Below, in pieces: positions 8,495-16,773 of a DNA stretch of 42,197 nucleotides. Every line of letters starts with the position of its first letter. The stretch's first letter is position 1. Source of the DNA: JBFLVT01 sp036804525 (GTDB taxonomy: Bacteria > Bacillota > Desulfotomaculia > Desulfotomaculales > JASEER01); the NCBI GenBank assembly GCA_036804525.1, contig DAIRSE010000019.1, positions 1 to 42,197 on the forward strand, read 5' to 3'. The translations under genes were made by a program, and so were the position numbers. The notes below the pieces were generated by a model. It was not told the origin of the DNA and ran no database searches. It worked only from the letters and a program-made list of their open reading frames with translations.

Positions 8495-8668
8495 TTATTG
8501 CCGCTTGGAAACCGTCTCTGCGGCACGTGCTTCAAAGGACATTCCGCAGTATGGGCATCGGATCTGGACGACAAGGTTGCCTCCGATCGAGTAAGCCGAG
8601 AGCAACCGGTTGCATATAGCGCAGCGCACCCACTTAACCCCGTCGCTCTTGATTGTTACCGGCGTCAC
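8495..8668 (-). CDS. Small Com-like four-cysteine zinc-ribbon protein
   Basis: A 57-residue protein with two CxxC knuckles (RCAICNRLL and RCPYCGMSFEAR) about 23 residues apart. This is the pattern of small zinc ribbons such as the phage Mu Com translational activator, so nucleic-acid binding is plausible but not shown. GTG 8668 is chosen because GGAGGTGA lies five bases upstream; the frame stays open to 8767 but that stretch holds no ribosome site. It is closed by a strong terminator. No phage genes are nearby. Confidence 0.65.
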   Translation of the reverse strand: MTPVTIKSDGVKWVRCAICNRLLSAYSIGGNLVVQIRCPYCGMSFEARAAETVSKRQ

Positions 8669-8772
8669 TTGGCTCACCTCCACTGCCCGTGCGATTGTAT
8701 AATTTAGGATACAACAAGATATGCGATTTGTGAACCATTTTTCAGGTAACTTTATGATATTTTTCACTAATG

Positions 8773-8778
8773 TATAAT
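8773..8778 (+). promoter_or_regulatory. Candidate -10 element for the rubrerythrin gene
   Basis: TATAAT inside an AT-rich stretch, about 130 bases before the rubrerythrin start. The matching -35 (CTTTAT region near 8750) is poor. No PerR box was found. This would leave a long untranslated leader, so the call is tentative. Confidence 0.25.
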
Positions 8779-8906
8779 GTAAAGATCCAGGCGCTAGATT
8801 CTGCCGTTAGTACCCGATCAAAAGGATTAGAACATCGCCCGCCGAATAAACTCTAACAATATGCGAGCTTTTGCACTTTCGTACAACATGAAAGGGTGAG
8901 ACGGTC

Positions 8907-9401
8907 GTGCCTCAATGGCAGTGTCTTGTTTGCGGTTACATCCACAAGGGTGAGCACCCGCCGGCCAAATGCCCCGTATGCGGAGCGCCGGCGGAAAAGT
9001 TCAGGCCCCTCGAGGCCAAGAATAAGACGACCGCTGAACTACAGCACTACGACTGGGAAGACGAGTCGCAGTCACCAGGTTTGTTAATGGCTTACGGAAG
9101 GCGGGCCGAAGAAGAGGGTTATCCGGAAGTGGCCCAGGCCTTTTACAGGATGGCGCTGGATGAGGCCTGGCACGCCGCCGAGTGGGCCTTCATCAAAGGC
9201 TCAGTGGGCACCACACGGGAAAACCTGGCCCGCCAGTATAATCGGGAAATTGCCGCGAAAAAGAACAAGGAAAACCTCGCCCGTGCCGCCGAAAAAAACG
9301 GGGATTTACATGCCGTGGCCTTCTACATTCGAGCAGCCGCTGATGAGAATCGCCACAGTGCGGTAATCAAAGGCTTGTTGGCACGTTACTTCAATGCCTA
9401 G
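8907..9401 (+). CDS. Rubrerythrin with N-terminal rubredoxin-like domain
   Basis: A 164-residue oxygen/peroxide-defence protein. Residues 1-30 form a rubredoxin-like iron site (CLVCGY and CPVCGAP), and the rest is a ferritin-like four-helix domain with EEEGYPEVAQAFYRMALDEAWHAAEW and a second copy of the same pattern, AEKNGDLHAVAFYIRAAADENRHS. These give the E...ExxH ligand pairs for a di-iron centre. The rubredoxin-first order is that of reverse rubrerythrins, which reduce hydrogen peroxide in anaerobes. GTG 8907 is the start, after AAGGGTGAG. The gene is followed within 15 bases by an unknown membrane-anchored protein. Confidence 0.88.
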   Translation: MPQWQCLVCGYIHKGEHPPAKCPVCGAPAEKFRPLEAKNKTTAELQHYDWEDESQSPGLLMAYGRRAEEEGYPEVAQAFYRMALDEAWHAAEWAFIKGSVGTTRENLARQYNREIAAKKNKENLARAAEKNGDLHAVAFYIRAAADENRHSAVIKGLLARYFNA

Positions 9402-9415
9402 CAGGGGGGCTCTCT

Positions 9416-10066
9416 TTGGTGGAATTTTTGAAGGATGTCTTTTTGAGCGCATACTTCTACCGGCACCTCGCGGCCAGCTTCCTGGGGGTATTCGCCGGTT
9501 TTCTGCTCTCTCTCGCCCTTCACCGGCGCCATGAACGTAAAGCCGCTAAACATGCCCGGGATATGTACCTGTTGGCTTTAAAGGTAGAACTCAGCCACAA
9601 CCTGACGCTGCTGCGCCAGCTGACCGTAATCACTGAAAGTTCCGGCCGCAGCCAGGCTTTCTATGAGACAGCCAACCTTCGGGCCTTTTACTCCTTGGCC
9701 GAAGGAATAATTAGAGGCCTGCGCCAGGCGGCGTTTGACGGGGTGATGAAGAACGGAATGCTTGGCCTTTTAGGAGACGACCTGGTATCCGGCATCCTGC
9801 AAGCCTACGCAGCGATCGACAGTGCCGCTCTGGAAATCCAGTCCAGCCAAGCTTGGCTTGCCCAGAGGCCGGACGAGGAACCTGACGCCTGGCTGGCCCG
9901 CAAGAAAGGAATCATCGGTCTTGTTCACGATACGACGCTTAAAGCCGCCAGCACAACTGAATCGTGCCTTGCACAAATTGCCAGAGAAATCCCCGACCGG
10001 CTTCCCCAGGCCCCGAGTGCGCCCATCCTTACGGAAAAGCCGCATTTTGAAATCCACACCGACTAG
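9416..10066 (+). CDS. Membrane-anchored protein of unknown function
   Basis: A 216-residue protein with one N-terminal transmembrane helix (about residues 17-35, AASFLGVFAGFLLSLAL), then a basic stop-transfer stretch (HRRHERKAAKH) and a long helical, probably cytoplasmic domain. The start is TTG 9416 six bases after an AGGGGGG site; GTG 9419 is equally possible. It lies 14 bases after rubrerythrin and may be cotranscribed. I do not recognise the family. The topology (one helix, alpha-helical body) recalls generic membrane-tethered DUF proteins. Confidence 0.65.
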   Translation: MVEFLKDVFLSAYFYRHLAASFLGVFAGFLLSLALHRRHERKAAKHARDMYLLALKVELSHNLTLLRQLTVITESSGRSQAFYETANLRAFYSLAEGIIRGLRQAAFDGVMKNGMLGLLGDDLVSGILQAYAAIDSAALEIQSSQAWLAQRPDEEPDAWLARKKGIIGLVHDTTLKAASTTESCLAQIAREIPDRLPQAPSAPILTEKPHFEIHTD

Positions 10067-10150
10067 CTACCTACCCGCCAAACAGCCACATCCCACTTTT
10101 CCCAGCTAAAAATGCCGTCATAGGGGTAAATTATCTACAGGTGATGCCCT

Positions 10151-10285
10151 GTGTTTGAATTTGCCTTGCTCCCCTCCGGGCTTCCTGACGGCAGAAACAA
10201 CTGGATAGGCTTGTTTACCTTTTTTCTTGGGGCATTGCTCCTTTACTTCGTCATCTTAAGGCAACATCCCAAAAGACGACTGTAA
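10151..10285 (+). CDS. 44-residue single-pass membrane microprotein upstream of ktrB
   Basis: GTG 10151 opens a 45-codon frame preceded by AGGTGAT. The product has a polar N-terminus (VFEFALLPSGLPDGRNN), one clear transmembrane helix (WIGLFTFFLGALLLYFVIL) and a basic end (RQHPKRRL). This is a convincing small bitopic protein, not a random frame. It lies 34 bases before the potassium channel gene on the same strand. By analogy with KdpF, a small subunit of a potassium system is possible, but there is no sequence proof. No ktrA gene is adjacent. Confidence 0.5.
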   Translation: MFEFALLPSGLPDGRNNWIGLFTFFLGALLLYFVILRQHPKRRL

Positions 10286-10319
10286 CACCAAGAAACTATC
10301 AAACATAAGCGTGGTCTGA

Positions 10320-11669
10320 ATGCCGGAAGGTCTCCCTGCTAAAAAACCCCGCATCTTCACTTTGACACCGCCACAGGTTCTTGTCCTCGGATTTGCCCTG
10401 GCCATCCTTACAGGAACCTTGCTGCTTTCTCTGCCCCTGGCCGTCAGGGACGGTAAACCAGACTTATTGACCGCGGCATTTACGGCCACCTCAGCCGTTT
10501 GTGTTACCGGGCTTGTCGTCGTGGATACAGCAGACCATTGGACCCTCTTCGGCCAGCTCGTTATCCTGTTGCTCATCCATACCGGCGGGCTCGGCCTAAT
10601 GACGATGGGAACCCTGTTTGCGCTTCTCCTGGGCCGGAGAATCGGCCTGCGCCGTCGCCAGCAAATCAAGGAGTCGGTCAACCAAAACGAGTTGACCGGC
10701 ATTATCTGGCTGGTTCAGCGCATCCTGCTCTTTACCGCCATTACCGAAGCTATAGGAGCAACCATTCTAACCCTCCACTTGGCGCCGAAATACGGCTGGA
10801 CACAGGGCCTTTGGCTGGGTGTGTTTCACGCCGTTTCGGCCTTCAACAATGCAGGGTTTGATCTCTTCGGCAGGTTCAGGAGTCTCACGGGTTTCGCCGA
10901 TGATCCCGTTGTCAGCTTGACTGTAGCCGGGCTGCTTATCCTGGGCGGAATCGGTTTCTCCGTAGTGGTTGATGTTTACAGAAAGCGGAGCTTCAAGAGG
11001 TTGTCCCTGCATTCCAAGATTGTGATCGCCGTTACCGTTCTACTCTTAACCTTTGCTACTGCAGCCGTGCTGCTTCTCGAACACGACCACGCCCTACGGC
11101 ACCTTACACCCCACCACAAGCTGTTAGCCGCCTTCTTTCAGGCGAGTACCCCCCGCACCGCAGGCTTTAACACCGTGCCGCTGAACGACCTTTTTGTGCC
11201 GACACAGTTCTTAATGATTATCCTGATGTTTATCGGCGCCTCGCCGGGTTCAACGGGAGGCGGCATTAAAACCACTACCTTCATCACCGTCGGTCTCGCC
11301 CTACTCTCCCTGGCACGGGGGCGGGAAGACGTAGAGATATTTAACCGGCGCATACCTAAATCCCAGGTCTATAAAGCCTTATCCATACTGATCTTGGGCT
11401 TGACCGTAGTGCTGACAACAACGCTTTTCTTAACGATCACCGAGAATGGCAAGGATTTCCTCATCATCTTCTTTGAAACGGTTTCTGCCTTTGGTACCGT
11501 CGGCCTCTCTTTGGGCTTAACGCCGGATCTCTCGCCAGCCGGAAGGCTGGCGATCATGTTAACTATGTTCGTCGGGCGGGTAGGCCCGCTCACCCTGGCC
11601 TTTTCCCTCGCGCAACGCGACCATCAGGCCAAGATACGCCTGCCCGAACAAAAGATACTGATCGGTTAG
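10320..11669 (+). CDS. ktrB: Potassium uptake channel subunit KtrB/TrkH
   Basis: A 449-residue member of the SKT superfamily, which conducts K+ (or Na+-coupled K+) across the inner membrane. Four selectivity-filter-like pore loops are visible: SAVCVTGLVV (near 58), SAFNNAGFDLF (near 172), STPRTAGFNTV (near 275) and SAFGTVGLSLGL (near 390), each between pairs of hydrophobic helices. The gating-loop region GASPGSTGGGIKTTTF follows the third pore. The length fits KtrB better than the longer TrkH. The start ATG 10320 has only a weak ribosome site, consistent with translational coupling to the microprotein upstream. The regulatory RCK subunit (KtrA/TrkA) must be elsewhere. Confidence 0.9.
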   Translation: MPEGLPAKKPRIFTLTPPQVLVLGFALAILTGTLLLSLPLAVRDGKPDLLTAAFTATSAVCVTGLVVVDTADHWTLFGQLVILLLIHTGGLGLMTMGTLFALLLGRRIGLRRRQQIKESVNQNELTGIIWLVQRILLFTAITEAIGATILTLHLAPKYGWTQGLWLGVFHAVSAFNNAGFDLFGRFRSLTGFADDPVVSLTVAGLLILGGIGFSVVVDVYRKRSFKRLSLHSKIVIAVTVLLLTFATAAVLLLEHDHALRHLTPHHKLLAAFFQASTPRTAGFNTVPLNDLFVPTQFLMIILMFIGASPGSTGGGIKTTTFITVGLALLSLARGREDVEIFNRRIPKSQVYKALSILILGLTVVLTTTLFLTITENGKDFLIIFFETVSAFGTVGLSLGLTPDLSPAGRLAIMLTMFVGRVGPLTLAFSLAQRDHQAKIRLPEQKILIG

Positions 11670-11674
11670 CCTCT

Positions 11675-11917
11675 TTACCAGCCCCGCACTCGTTGCTCCC
11701 AATCGGCAAGGATGGCCGGAAGATAATTGTGTTCCTGGAGCTTACGGCCGAAAGCTATCCCGTAAAGGGTACGATTGACGACCACAGCAAGGCGCGCCAC
11801 CCGAAGCACGAGCAGGATTTTAAGCAGCTGCCATCCTGAATACCCCTTTAACACTTCACGCATGCGGCGTCTTGCGTCGTAACCCGAGCGGATGTTCCTC
11901 GCAGCCAAACCAGACAC
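11675..11917 (-). CDS. Small basic protein of unknown function
   Basis: An 80-residue, strongly basic protein starting at GTG 11917 behind GAGGAGGAG; the frame remains open to 11992 but without a ribosome site. The middle holds a hydrophobic stretch (WQLLKILLVLRVARLAVVV) that might lie on the membrane. It converges with ktrB, leaving five bases between the stops. No family is recognised. Confidence 0.5.
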   Translation of the reverse strand: MSGLAARNIRSGYDARRRMREVLKGYSGWQLLKILLVLRVARLAVVVNRTLYGIAFGRKLQEHNYLPAILADWEQRVRGW

Positions 11918-12052
11918 TGTTTTCTCCTCCTCGGTTGATTTTGTGCCCAGTCTAGATCCTGCGATTGACTGCCCCCTGTCAGAGTCAGGCAAAATTTTTC
12001 CTTAAAAATTTGTTAATACATAGGTTAACGCCTAAACTCCAATACTGAAGCT

Positions 12053-13123
12053 ATGGAAAAGAAAGTCGGGGCATTCGAGATTGCCAGCGCATATATCGGC
12101 GTTACTATCGGAGCCGGGTTTGCTTCAGGCCAGGAGGTCCTTCAGTTTTTCACCCTCTTCGGCTTCAGCAGCTTGCCCGCGATCCTGTTGTCGAGCATAC
12201 TTTTTGTCTTCTTCGGCACAGTCACCCTGAACCTGGGACACAGGTTACAGGCCGCCTCGCACCTAGAAATCGTCCGGTACGCAGGAGGGAAATACTTAAG
12301 CACCCTGACCGATGTGATAACAACTTTTTTTCTCTTCGGCATTGTCTCGGCAATGGCGGCGGGAACGGGCGCCATCTTCGTTCAGCAGTTTAATCTTCCC
12401 GCCTTGTGGGGGAGCGTTGTTATGATCGGCGTCACGCTGGCTACTGTCGTCCTTGGGATCAGAGCCCTGATCTCAGCGTTAAGTTTCGTCGTCCCGCTCC
12501 TTCTCGTCGGGGTCTTGGGCGTCGCTTCAATCACCCTGGCTGCAAATCCGGTTGACCTGGGTGACATAAGCCTCGTCGCCCAGCCATGGAACACCGTGGT
12601 CCCATTCTGGCCCCTTTCTGCCCTAACCTATGTCTCGTACAACATGGTCGTAGCCGTCGCCATTTTGGCTCCGCTGGGCGTCCTGGCCAGACGTGGGAGG
12701 GTGTCGTACGAAGGGGCATTGGTCGGGGGCATCGGCCTAGGGATCGGCATCCTGGCCATCAACCTGGCCATGCTGGCTGTACCGGAGTCCATAACTTTCC
12801 CCGTCCCAATGGCCTTTATCGCCGGGCGTATCTCGGGCTACATCCAGTTCCTTTATGCCTTCGTCCTGATGCTGGCGATCTATACTACAGCCGTCGGGGC
12901 TTTGTATGGATTTTCCGCACGTTTTGCCAATCCCGCAACCTCACACTTCAGATGGATTGCCCTCGCCACCGGCGTGGGCGGCCTTATCGGCGCTCAGTTT
13001 GGGTTTACCATTTTAGTCCGTTACCTTTATTCCGCCGTCGGGGTAGCCGGTTTTATTCTCCTGGGAGGCCTTGCATACGGCTACATTAAGGAAAACTTGC
13101 CAAGAAGATTGGAGAACAGGTAA
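12053..13123 (+). CDS. YkvI-family membrane transporter, first tandem copy
   Basis: A 356-residue polytopic protein with about ten hydrophobic helices. The first helix pair carries IGVTIGAGFASGQEVLQFF, the glycine-rich unwound segment seen in LeuT-fold transporters (APC superfamily) and in YkvI homologues of Firmicutes. The substrate is not known; an amino acid or organic cation has been suggested only by fold. It starts at ATG 12053 and is followed after 35 bases by a close paralogue with the same layout, a tandem duplication. The two differ enough throughout that the duplication is old. Confidence 0.75.
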   Translation: MEKKVGAFEIASAYIGVTIGAGFASGQEVLQFFTLFGFSSLPAILLSSILFVFFGTVTLNLGHRLQAASHLEIVRYAGGKYLSTLTDVITTFFLFGIVSAMAAGTGAIFVQQFNLPALWGSVVMIGVTLATVVLGIRALISALSFVVPLLLVGVLGVASITLAANPVDLGDISLVAQPWNTVVPFWPLSALTYVSYNMVVAVAILAPLGVLARRGRVSYEGALVGGIGLGIGILAINLAMLAVPESITFPVPMAFIAGRISGYIQFLYAFVLMLAIYTTAVGALYGFSARFANPATSHFRWIALATGVGGLIGAQFGFTILVRYLYSAVGVAGFILLGGLAYGYIKENLPRRLENR

Positions 13124-13158
13124 GACACAGCTGTCAACAATGCGGGGAGAGTGTTGGA

Positions 13159-14232
13159 GTGAGAGCGCATAAGCACCCATCTACCTTTGCCATCGCGGCT
13201 ACCTATATCGGGACCGTTGTGGGGGCGGGATTTGCTTCGGGACAGGAAATTCTCCAGTTCTTTACCTACTTCGGTTTCCTCAGCATTCCGGCCATTCTGC
13301 TTGCCGGCTACTTCTTTTTCTTTTTCGGCTTAATTATCCTCCGCCTCGGTCACCGTTTACATGCAAGGTCGCATCTTGATGTCATTCACCACGCAGCCGG
13401 ACCTGTGTTGGGCACCGTAATCGACGGGATCATCACTTTTTTCCTGTTTGGCGCCTTAACGGCCATGGCGGCAGGAGCAGGAGCCGTCTTAGGCCAACAA
13501 TTCGGCTTGCCGCCGTTGCTAGGCAGCGCCCTGATAACCGCGGTTTCCCTAGTAACCGTTCTCCTGGGCATCAGCGGGGTTATCTCGGCCATCTCCTTTG
13601 TCGTCCCGATACTGATCGTTTCCGTTATCGGCATCACGGTGGGCACCTTGATTTTAACACCACCGAACCTGGAGTCGATACGCATCTGGGCACAACCTGC
13701 GGCGGCGGCGGTTCCGTCCTGGCCCTTGTCGGCTCTCACATACACTTCATATAACCTGATTCTGTCGGTGGCCGTCCTCGCGCCTTTAGGCGCAGTAGCC
13801 AGAAATGAAGCCGACCTTAGAAAAGCCGCCCTGTACGGCGCTGTCGGCCTGGTCGTCGGCGCTCTTTCCATCAACCTGGCCCTGCTGGGTAATTTGAGCG
13901 CCGCCGGGTTTGAAATTCCCATGGCCTTTGTGGCAGGGCTCTTCACACCCCCGGTCCAGGTCGGCTACGTCATCGTCCTGCTGGCCGAAATCTACACCAC
14001 GGCCGTAGGCAGCCTTTACGGCTTCGGGGCGCGGATCGCCGATCCCGCAACGCTGCGCTTCAAATGGGTCGTTGTGGGAACAGCAGGCATTGCTTTTGTC
14101 GCCAGCCAGTTTGGTTTCTCCACGCTGGTGCGCTATCTTTACTCGGTAGTCGGTGTCGCAGGTTTTCTCATGCTGGTCAGCCTGGCCTGGGGCTACTTTC
14201 GCGTCCACCTTTTGCCCCAGCCCACACCTTAA
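13159..14232 (+). CDS. YkvI-family membrane transporter, second tandem copy
   Basis: A 357-residue paralogue of the preceding gene. Shared landmarks include VGAGFASGQEILQFF near residue 20, LSALTYTSYNL near 195, AEIYTTAVGSLYGFGAR near 280 and QFGFSTLVRYLYSVVGVAGF near 320. It begins at GTG 13159 behind GGGGAGAG. The tight spacing to the first copy suggests one transcript; the two products could form a heterodimer or have different substrates, which the sequence cannot tell. A DnaA-box cluster follows the stop codon. Confidence 0.75.
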   Translation: MRAHKHPSTFAIAATYIGTVVGAGFASGQEILQFFTYFGFLSIPAILLAGYFFFFFGLIILRLGHRLHARSHLDVIHHAAGPVLGTVIDGIITFFLFGALTAMAAGAGAVLGQQFGLPPLLGSALITAVSLVTVLLGISGVISAISFVVPILIVSVIGITVGTLILTPPNLESIRIWAQPAAAAVPSWPLSALTYTSYNLILSVAVLAPLGAVARNEADLRKAALYGAVGLVVGALSINLALLGNLSAAGFEIPMAFVAGLFTPPVQVGYVIVLLAEIYTTAVGSLYGFGARIADPATLRFKWVVVGTAGIAFVASQFGFSTLVRYLYSVVGVAGFLMLVSLAWGYFRVHLLPQPTP

Positions 14233-14242
14233 ATTCGCAGAC

Positions 14243-14334
14243 TTATCCACAATAAGCACAAGGGCCTAGCATCCCTCTTCGTGACTGGCATAAACGAGGT
14301 CAGAGGCTAAAGGCTTTCCACAATTTTATCCACA
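14243..14334 (+). promoter_or_regulatory. Cluster of DnaA boxes in a convergent intergenic region
   Basis: Two perfect consensus DnaA boxes (TTATCCACA) lie at 14243-14251 and 14326-14334, and a third near-match (CTTTCCACA) at 14314-14322, all in the same orientation. They sit in the 143-bp gap between the ends of two converging genes, so they cannot act as a simple promoter operator. This is the arrangement expected of a DnaA-titrating or DnaA-reloading cluster (datA/DARS or Bacillus DnaA-box-cluster style). There is no dnaA/dnaN, AT-rich unwinding region or other origin mark nearby. Confidence 0.6.
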
Positions 14335-14375
14335 GAAATTGAGCCTCTTCACTTATCGCCAACCCAACCAACGTT

Positions 14376-15695
14376 TTAGCCGGTTTTCCTTTTTGCTACC
14401 TCAATCTCCACGGTATCAATAACCTGGTTTCCGGGCATAACAGCGTAAAAGATGTCATCGTCTCCCGCCGTGTCGCCGCCCAGGTGTACCGTCACCACCC
14501 CGCCGTCCGATTCAATCAAAGCCCACAGCCGGTGACGTCGAACGCCCCATACGCAGGCTAAGCTCCCAATAACCAGAACACCCCCCACAAGAGCTGCCGG
14601 TAAGGTCGGGTCGCGCTTCAGAGCGAGCACCACGTAGGGATGCCGCCCTGTAAAAACCACGCTTTCAACACCCACCTTAACCAGTTCCCCGAAAGACACG
14701 ACCCCTGAGGCAACCTCACCTGAAGGGCCGAGGAGGTGATAGGTCACCAGGTTGGGGGTTCCCTTGCTGATTTCTGCCGTGATCTTCATCCCGTTAGACC
14801 CGGGGACGTTTAGCCATCCTTTGTTCCAGACGGAGCAAAGGTGTTCCTTTCCTTGTACATCGCGGTAAAGGATGTTGAGGATCCAGTCCTCTTCAGTCTG
14901 GTAAACAGTGATTCCGCGGTAGCGTACGGGTTGTGCAGCAACAAGGAGGGGCACTGACTTCTCTATGCCGTTTTCAACCAGTTTGAGGCGGGTAGTAAAG
15001 TTTTCTTCATCCGCCCTGATTTCCTGGATGCGAAGGTCGAACGGGTATCCGGCCCTGGTTAATTCTATCGTCTGGTAAGAAACGGCGATAAAGGACCGGA
15101 CATCGCGGAGCCAGGGTCCGGCGGCGCTGGCGGTCAAAACAAGGGCTAGACCAAGATGCAGGCCGACAAGCCCCCACCGGGACCATCGGCCATATTCGGC
15201 CGCCACCAGCATTCGCCCGTGATCCCCTTCGATCTTTCCGGCGCGCCAGCCTTTGGCCCGCAAGAGAATAGCCAGTCCCCCGGCGGCCCATTCCCCGCTG
15301 GTGTTTCCGTAGCGGAGCGTTTTACGCCAGGCACAGTCCCTAAACTCAGCCAAATCCTCTTTGAAGTACGGATAGCGGGATGTGGAATAAAGACGGTAGG
15401 CTTGCCGCCCGGCGCAGGCGACGAGCCCGAGGGCCAAACCCGATTGCAGCCCGGTAAAGAGGACGGAGTCAAAGAAGCGGTCCGCTCCCATCCAATAGCC
15501 GATACTTCCCCACAAGGTACCGTATCGCGCGGCCTGAACCGCGGCATCAAAGTTCGGGGGAAGGAGGCTGACGACAGCAGCACTGAAAACCAGGGCTATA
15601 CCAAAGAAAAGCGACCACTGTGTTGAGGCTATCGTATTAAAAATCCAGAGGATTGCCTTGCGTGCCGCTATCCCGGGGACATTGGCCGCACCCAT
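14376..15695 (-). CDS. ResB-like cytochrome c biogenesis protein
   Basis: A 439-residue membrane protein with the ResB/Ccs1 plan: a first helix pair at residues 24-48 and 75-97, a third helix after GRWSRWGLVGLHLGLALVLTAS (about 168-190), a long extracytoplasmic domain with KSVPLLVAAQPVRYRGITVYQ, and a last helix near 365-385. ResB works with ResA/CcsA in heme delivery to apocytochromes c outside the membrane. The partner ResC/CcsA gene is not in the window. The start ATG 15695 follows GAGGAGG. A short hydrophilic domain of about 45 residues follows the last helix. Confidence 0.75.
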   Translation of the reverse strand: MGAANVPGIAARKAILWIFNTIASTQWSLFFGIALVFSAAVVSLLPPNFDAAVQAARYGTLWGSIGYWMGADRFFDSVLFTGLQSGLALGLVACAGRQAYRLYSTSRYPYFKEDLAEFRDCAWRKTLRYGNTSGEWAAGGLAILLRAKGWRAGKIEGDHGRMLVAAEYGRWSRWGLVGLHLGLALVLTASAAGPWLRDVRSFIAVSYQTIELTRAGYPFDLRIQEIRADEENFTTRLKLVENGIEKSVPLLVAAQPVRYRGITVYQTEEDWILNILYRDVQGKEHLCSVWNKGWLNVPGSNGMKITAEISKGTPNLVTYHLLGPSGEVASGVVSFGELVKVGVESVVFTGRHPYVVLALKRDPTLPAALVGGVLVIGSLACVWGVRRHRLWALIESDGGVVTVHLGGDTAGDDDIFYAVMPGNQVIDTVEIEVAKRKTG

Positions 15696-15867
15696 CGCCG
15701 GCCTCCTCTCCCACGCGATCTTTGAAGAATTATACCATTCTTGGAAGATCGTTTAAAACTGCGCCTTTATAGATTCTTATCCCTTAACCCGATGCGTTGG
15801 CTTTTGCAACGCTCTCCTCAGCCGGCTGGTCTAAGAACAGAAGGGTAATGAAGAGGTTGAGCGGCTT

Positions 15868-16587
15868 TCAATGCAGAGTGTCAAGCACCCCGGCGACCTC
15901 CCTTCTGGCCTTGTCGAGTTCGGCTTCAAGCCCGAGTCCAAAATGCTTATTCACCAGGTCGAGAACAGCAAGATAGCACTGCGACGCCAGGGCCAGAGCA
16001 TCCCTGGCGTAATCCTCATCATCTTCGGGACTGACCCCGATGTAACGGTTGTCTCTTGCCGTTAGAAGAGGGTAAAACCCTGCCACGTTGCCGTGCGTAA
16101 TGTCGCAGGTGATCTTGTAAAACGTCTCGTGCAGATTACTCAAATTTAGAAGCCGGGCGAGGTCGGCAACGGTTTTGCCGTGCCAGGAAGACTGGCGGGG
16201 GAAAAGATCACGCACTCGGTCGTATTCGGCTTTCATTCTGGCAAGCTCTTCGGGCTTAATGTCGCGGAGAGCCTCCGGGTAGTGCTTTTCCAGAAAAGTC
16301 ACGTAAACCCAGTTGCGATAATGGGCATAGTCGAGGAACAGCGCTGCCAGACGCTCGGGGTCGGTAGCGATGTAAAGAACGTTGAGCGTATCCTCGTACA
16401 GGCTCCGCACCAAAATCACGGCGTCGTTACCGCAGCCCTCCCTTATAAGGATACGCACGGCGCGAAACCCTTCCCGGAACCTTGAGAAAAAAAGCTGGAG
16501 CACCCTGTCGAAGGCAGAGGCATCCTGAATTGCCTTTCGCCCGGCCTTGGCGGCCAGGTCGCTGAGCATAGCTGCGGCTTTTTCCAC
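15868..16587 (-). CDS. DUF5677-like protein
   Basis: A 239-residue soluble, helical protein. The segment AVILVRSLYEDTLNVLYIATDPERLAALFLDY and the later KITCDITHGNVAGFYPLL (a conserved H-G pair) match the style of DUF5677, whose members are often called as hypothetical or abortive-infection-associated HEPN-like proteins. Function is unknown. GTG 16587 is used as start, with only a weak ribosome site. It is divergent from the pst operon and shares its upstream region with the PhoP-box array. Confidence 0.55.
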   Translation of the reverse strand: MEKAAAMLSDLAAKAGRKAIQDASAFDRVLQLFFSRFREGFRAVRILIREGCGNDAVILVRSLYEDTLNVLYIATDPERLAALFLDYAHYRNWVYVTFLEKHYPEALRDIKPEELARMKAEYDRVRDLFPRQSSWHGKTVADLARLLNLSNLHETFYKITCDITHGNVAGFYPLLTARDNRYIGVSPEDDEDYARDALALASQCYLAVLDLVNKHFGLGLEAELDKARREVAGVLDTLH

Positions 16588-16646
16588 TTTATCCAGTAGT
16601 CTTGGCCTTCCCCTTACAATCGTTCTTAAGCGCCGGTTGAACCTGA

Positions 16647-16685
16647 TTTACAGAAACTAAACATTGTCTTAACAATCCTTACACA
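16647..16685 (+). promoter_or_regulatory. PhoP-box array upstream of pstC
   Basis: Four hexamers begin exactly 11 bp apart: TTTACA (16647), TAAACA (16658), TTAACA (16669) and TACACA (16680). This is the form of Bacillus-type PhoP sites (TT[ATC]A[CT]A repeats with about 5-bp spacers), which replace a -35 element in Pho promoters. An AT-rich stretch with a possible -10 (AATAAT, 16704-16709) follows. It suggests phosphate-starvation control of the pstCAB-phoU operon by the PhoPR pair encoded downstream. Confidence 0.6.
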
Positions 16686-16773
16686 ATGTTGATCAATGCT
16701 CAAAATAATTCTGTTAAAGTAAATGCGCAAAGCTCTTTGTCCCACTTTCTGATCTGGGGGCTCTCGCTTTATA

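Noticed and set aside
8495..8668. Com-like zinc ribbon as evidence for a Mu-type prophage.
   Set aside because: No other phage gene is present; small zinc ribbons of this size are frequent in chromosomes.
14233..14375. The DnaA boxes as the replication origin.
   Set aside because: There is no dnaA/dnaN or other origin gene, no AT-rich unwinding region and only three boxes.
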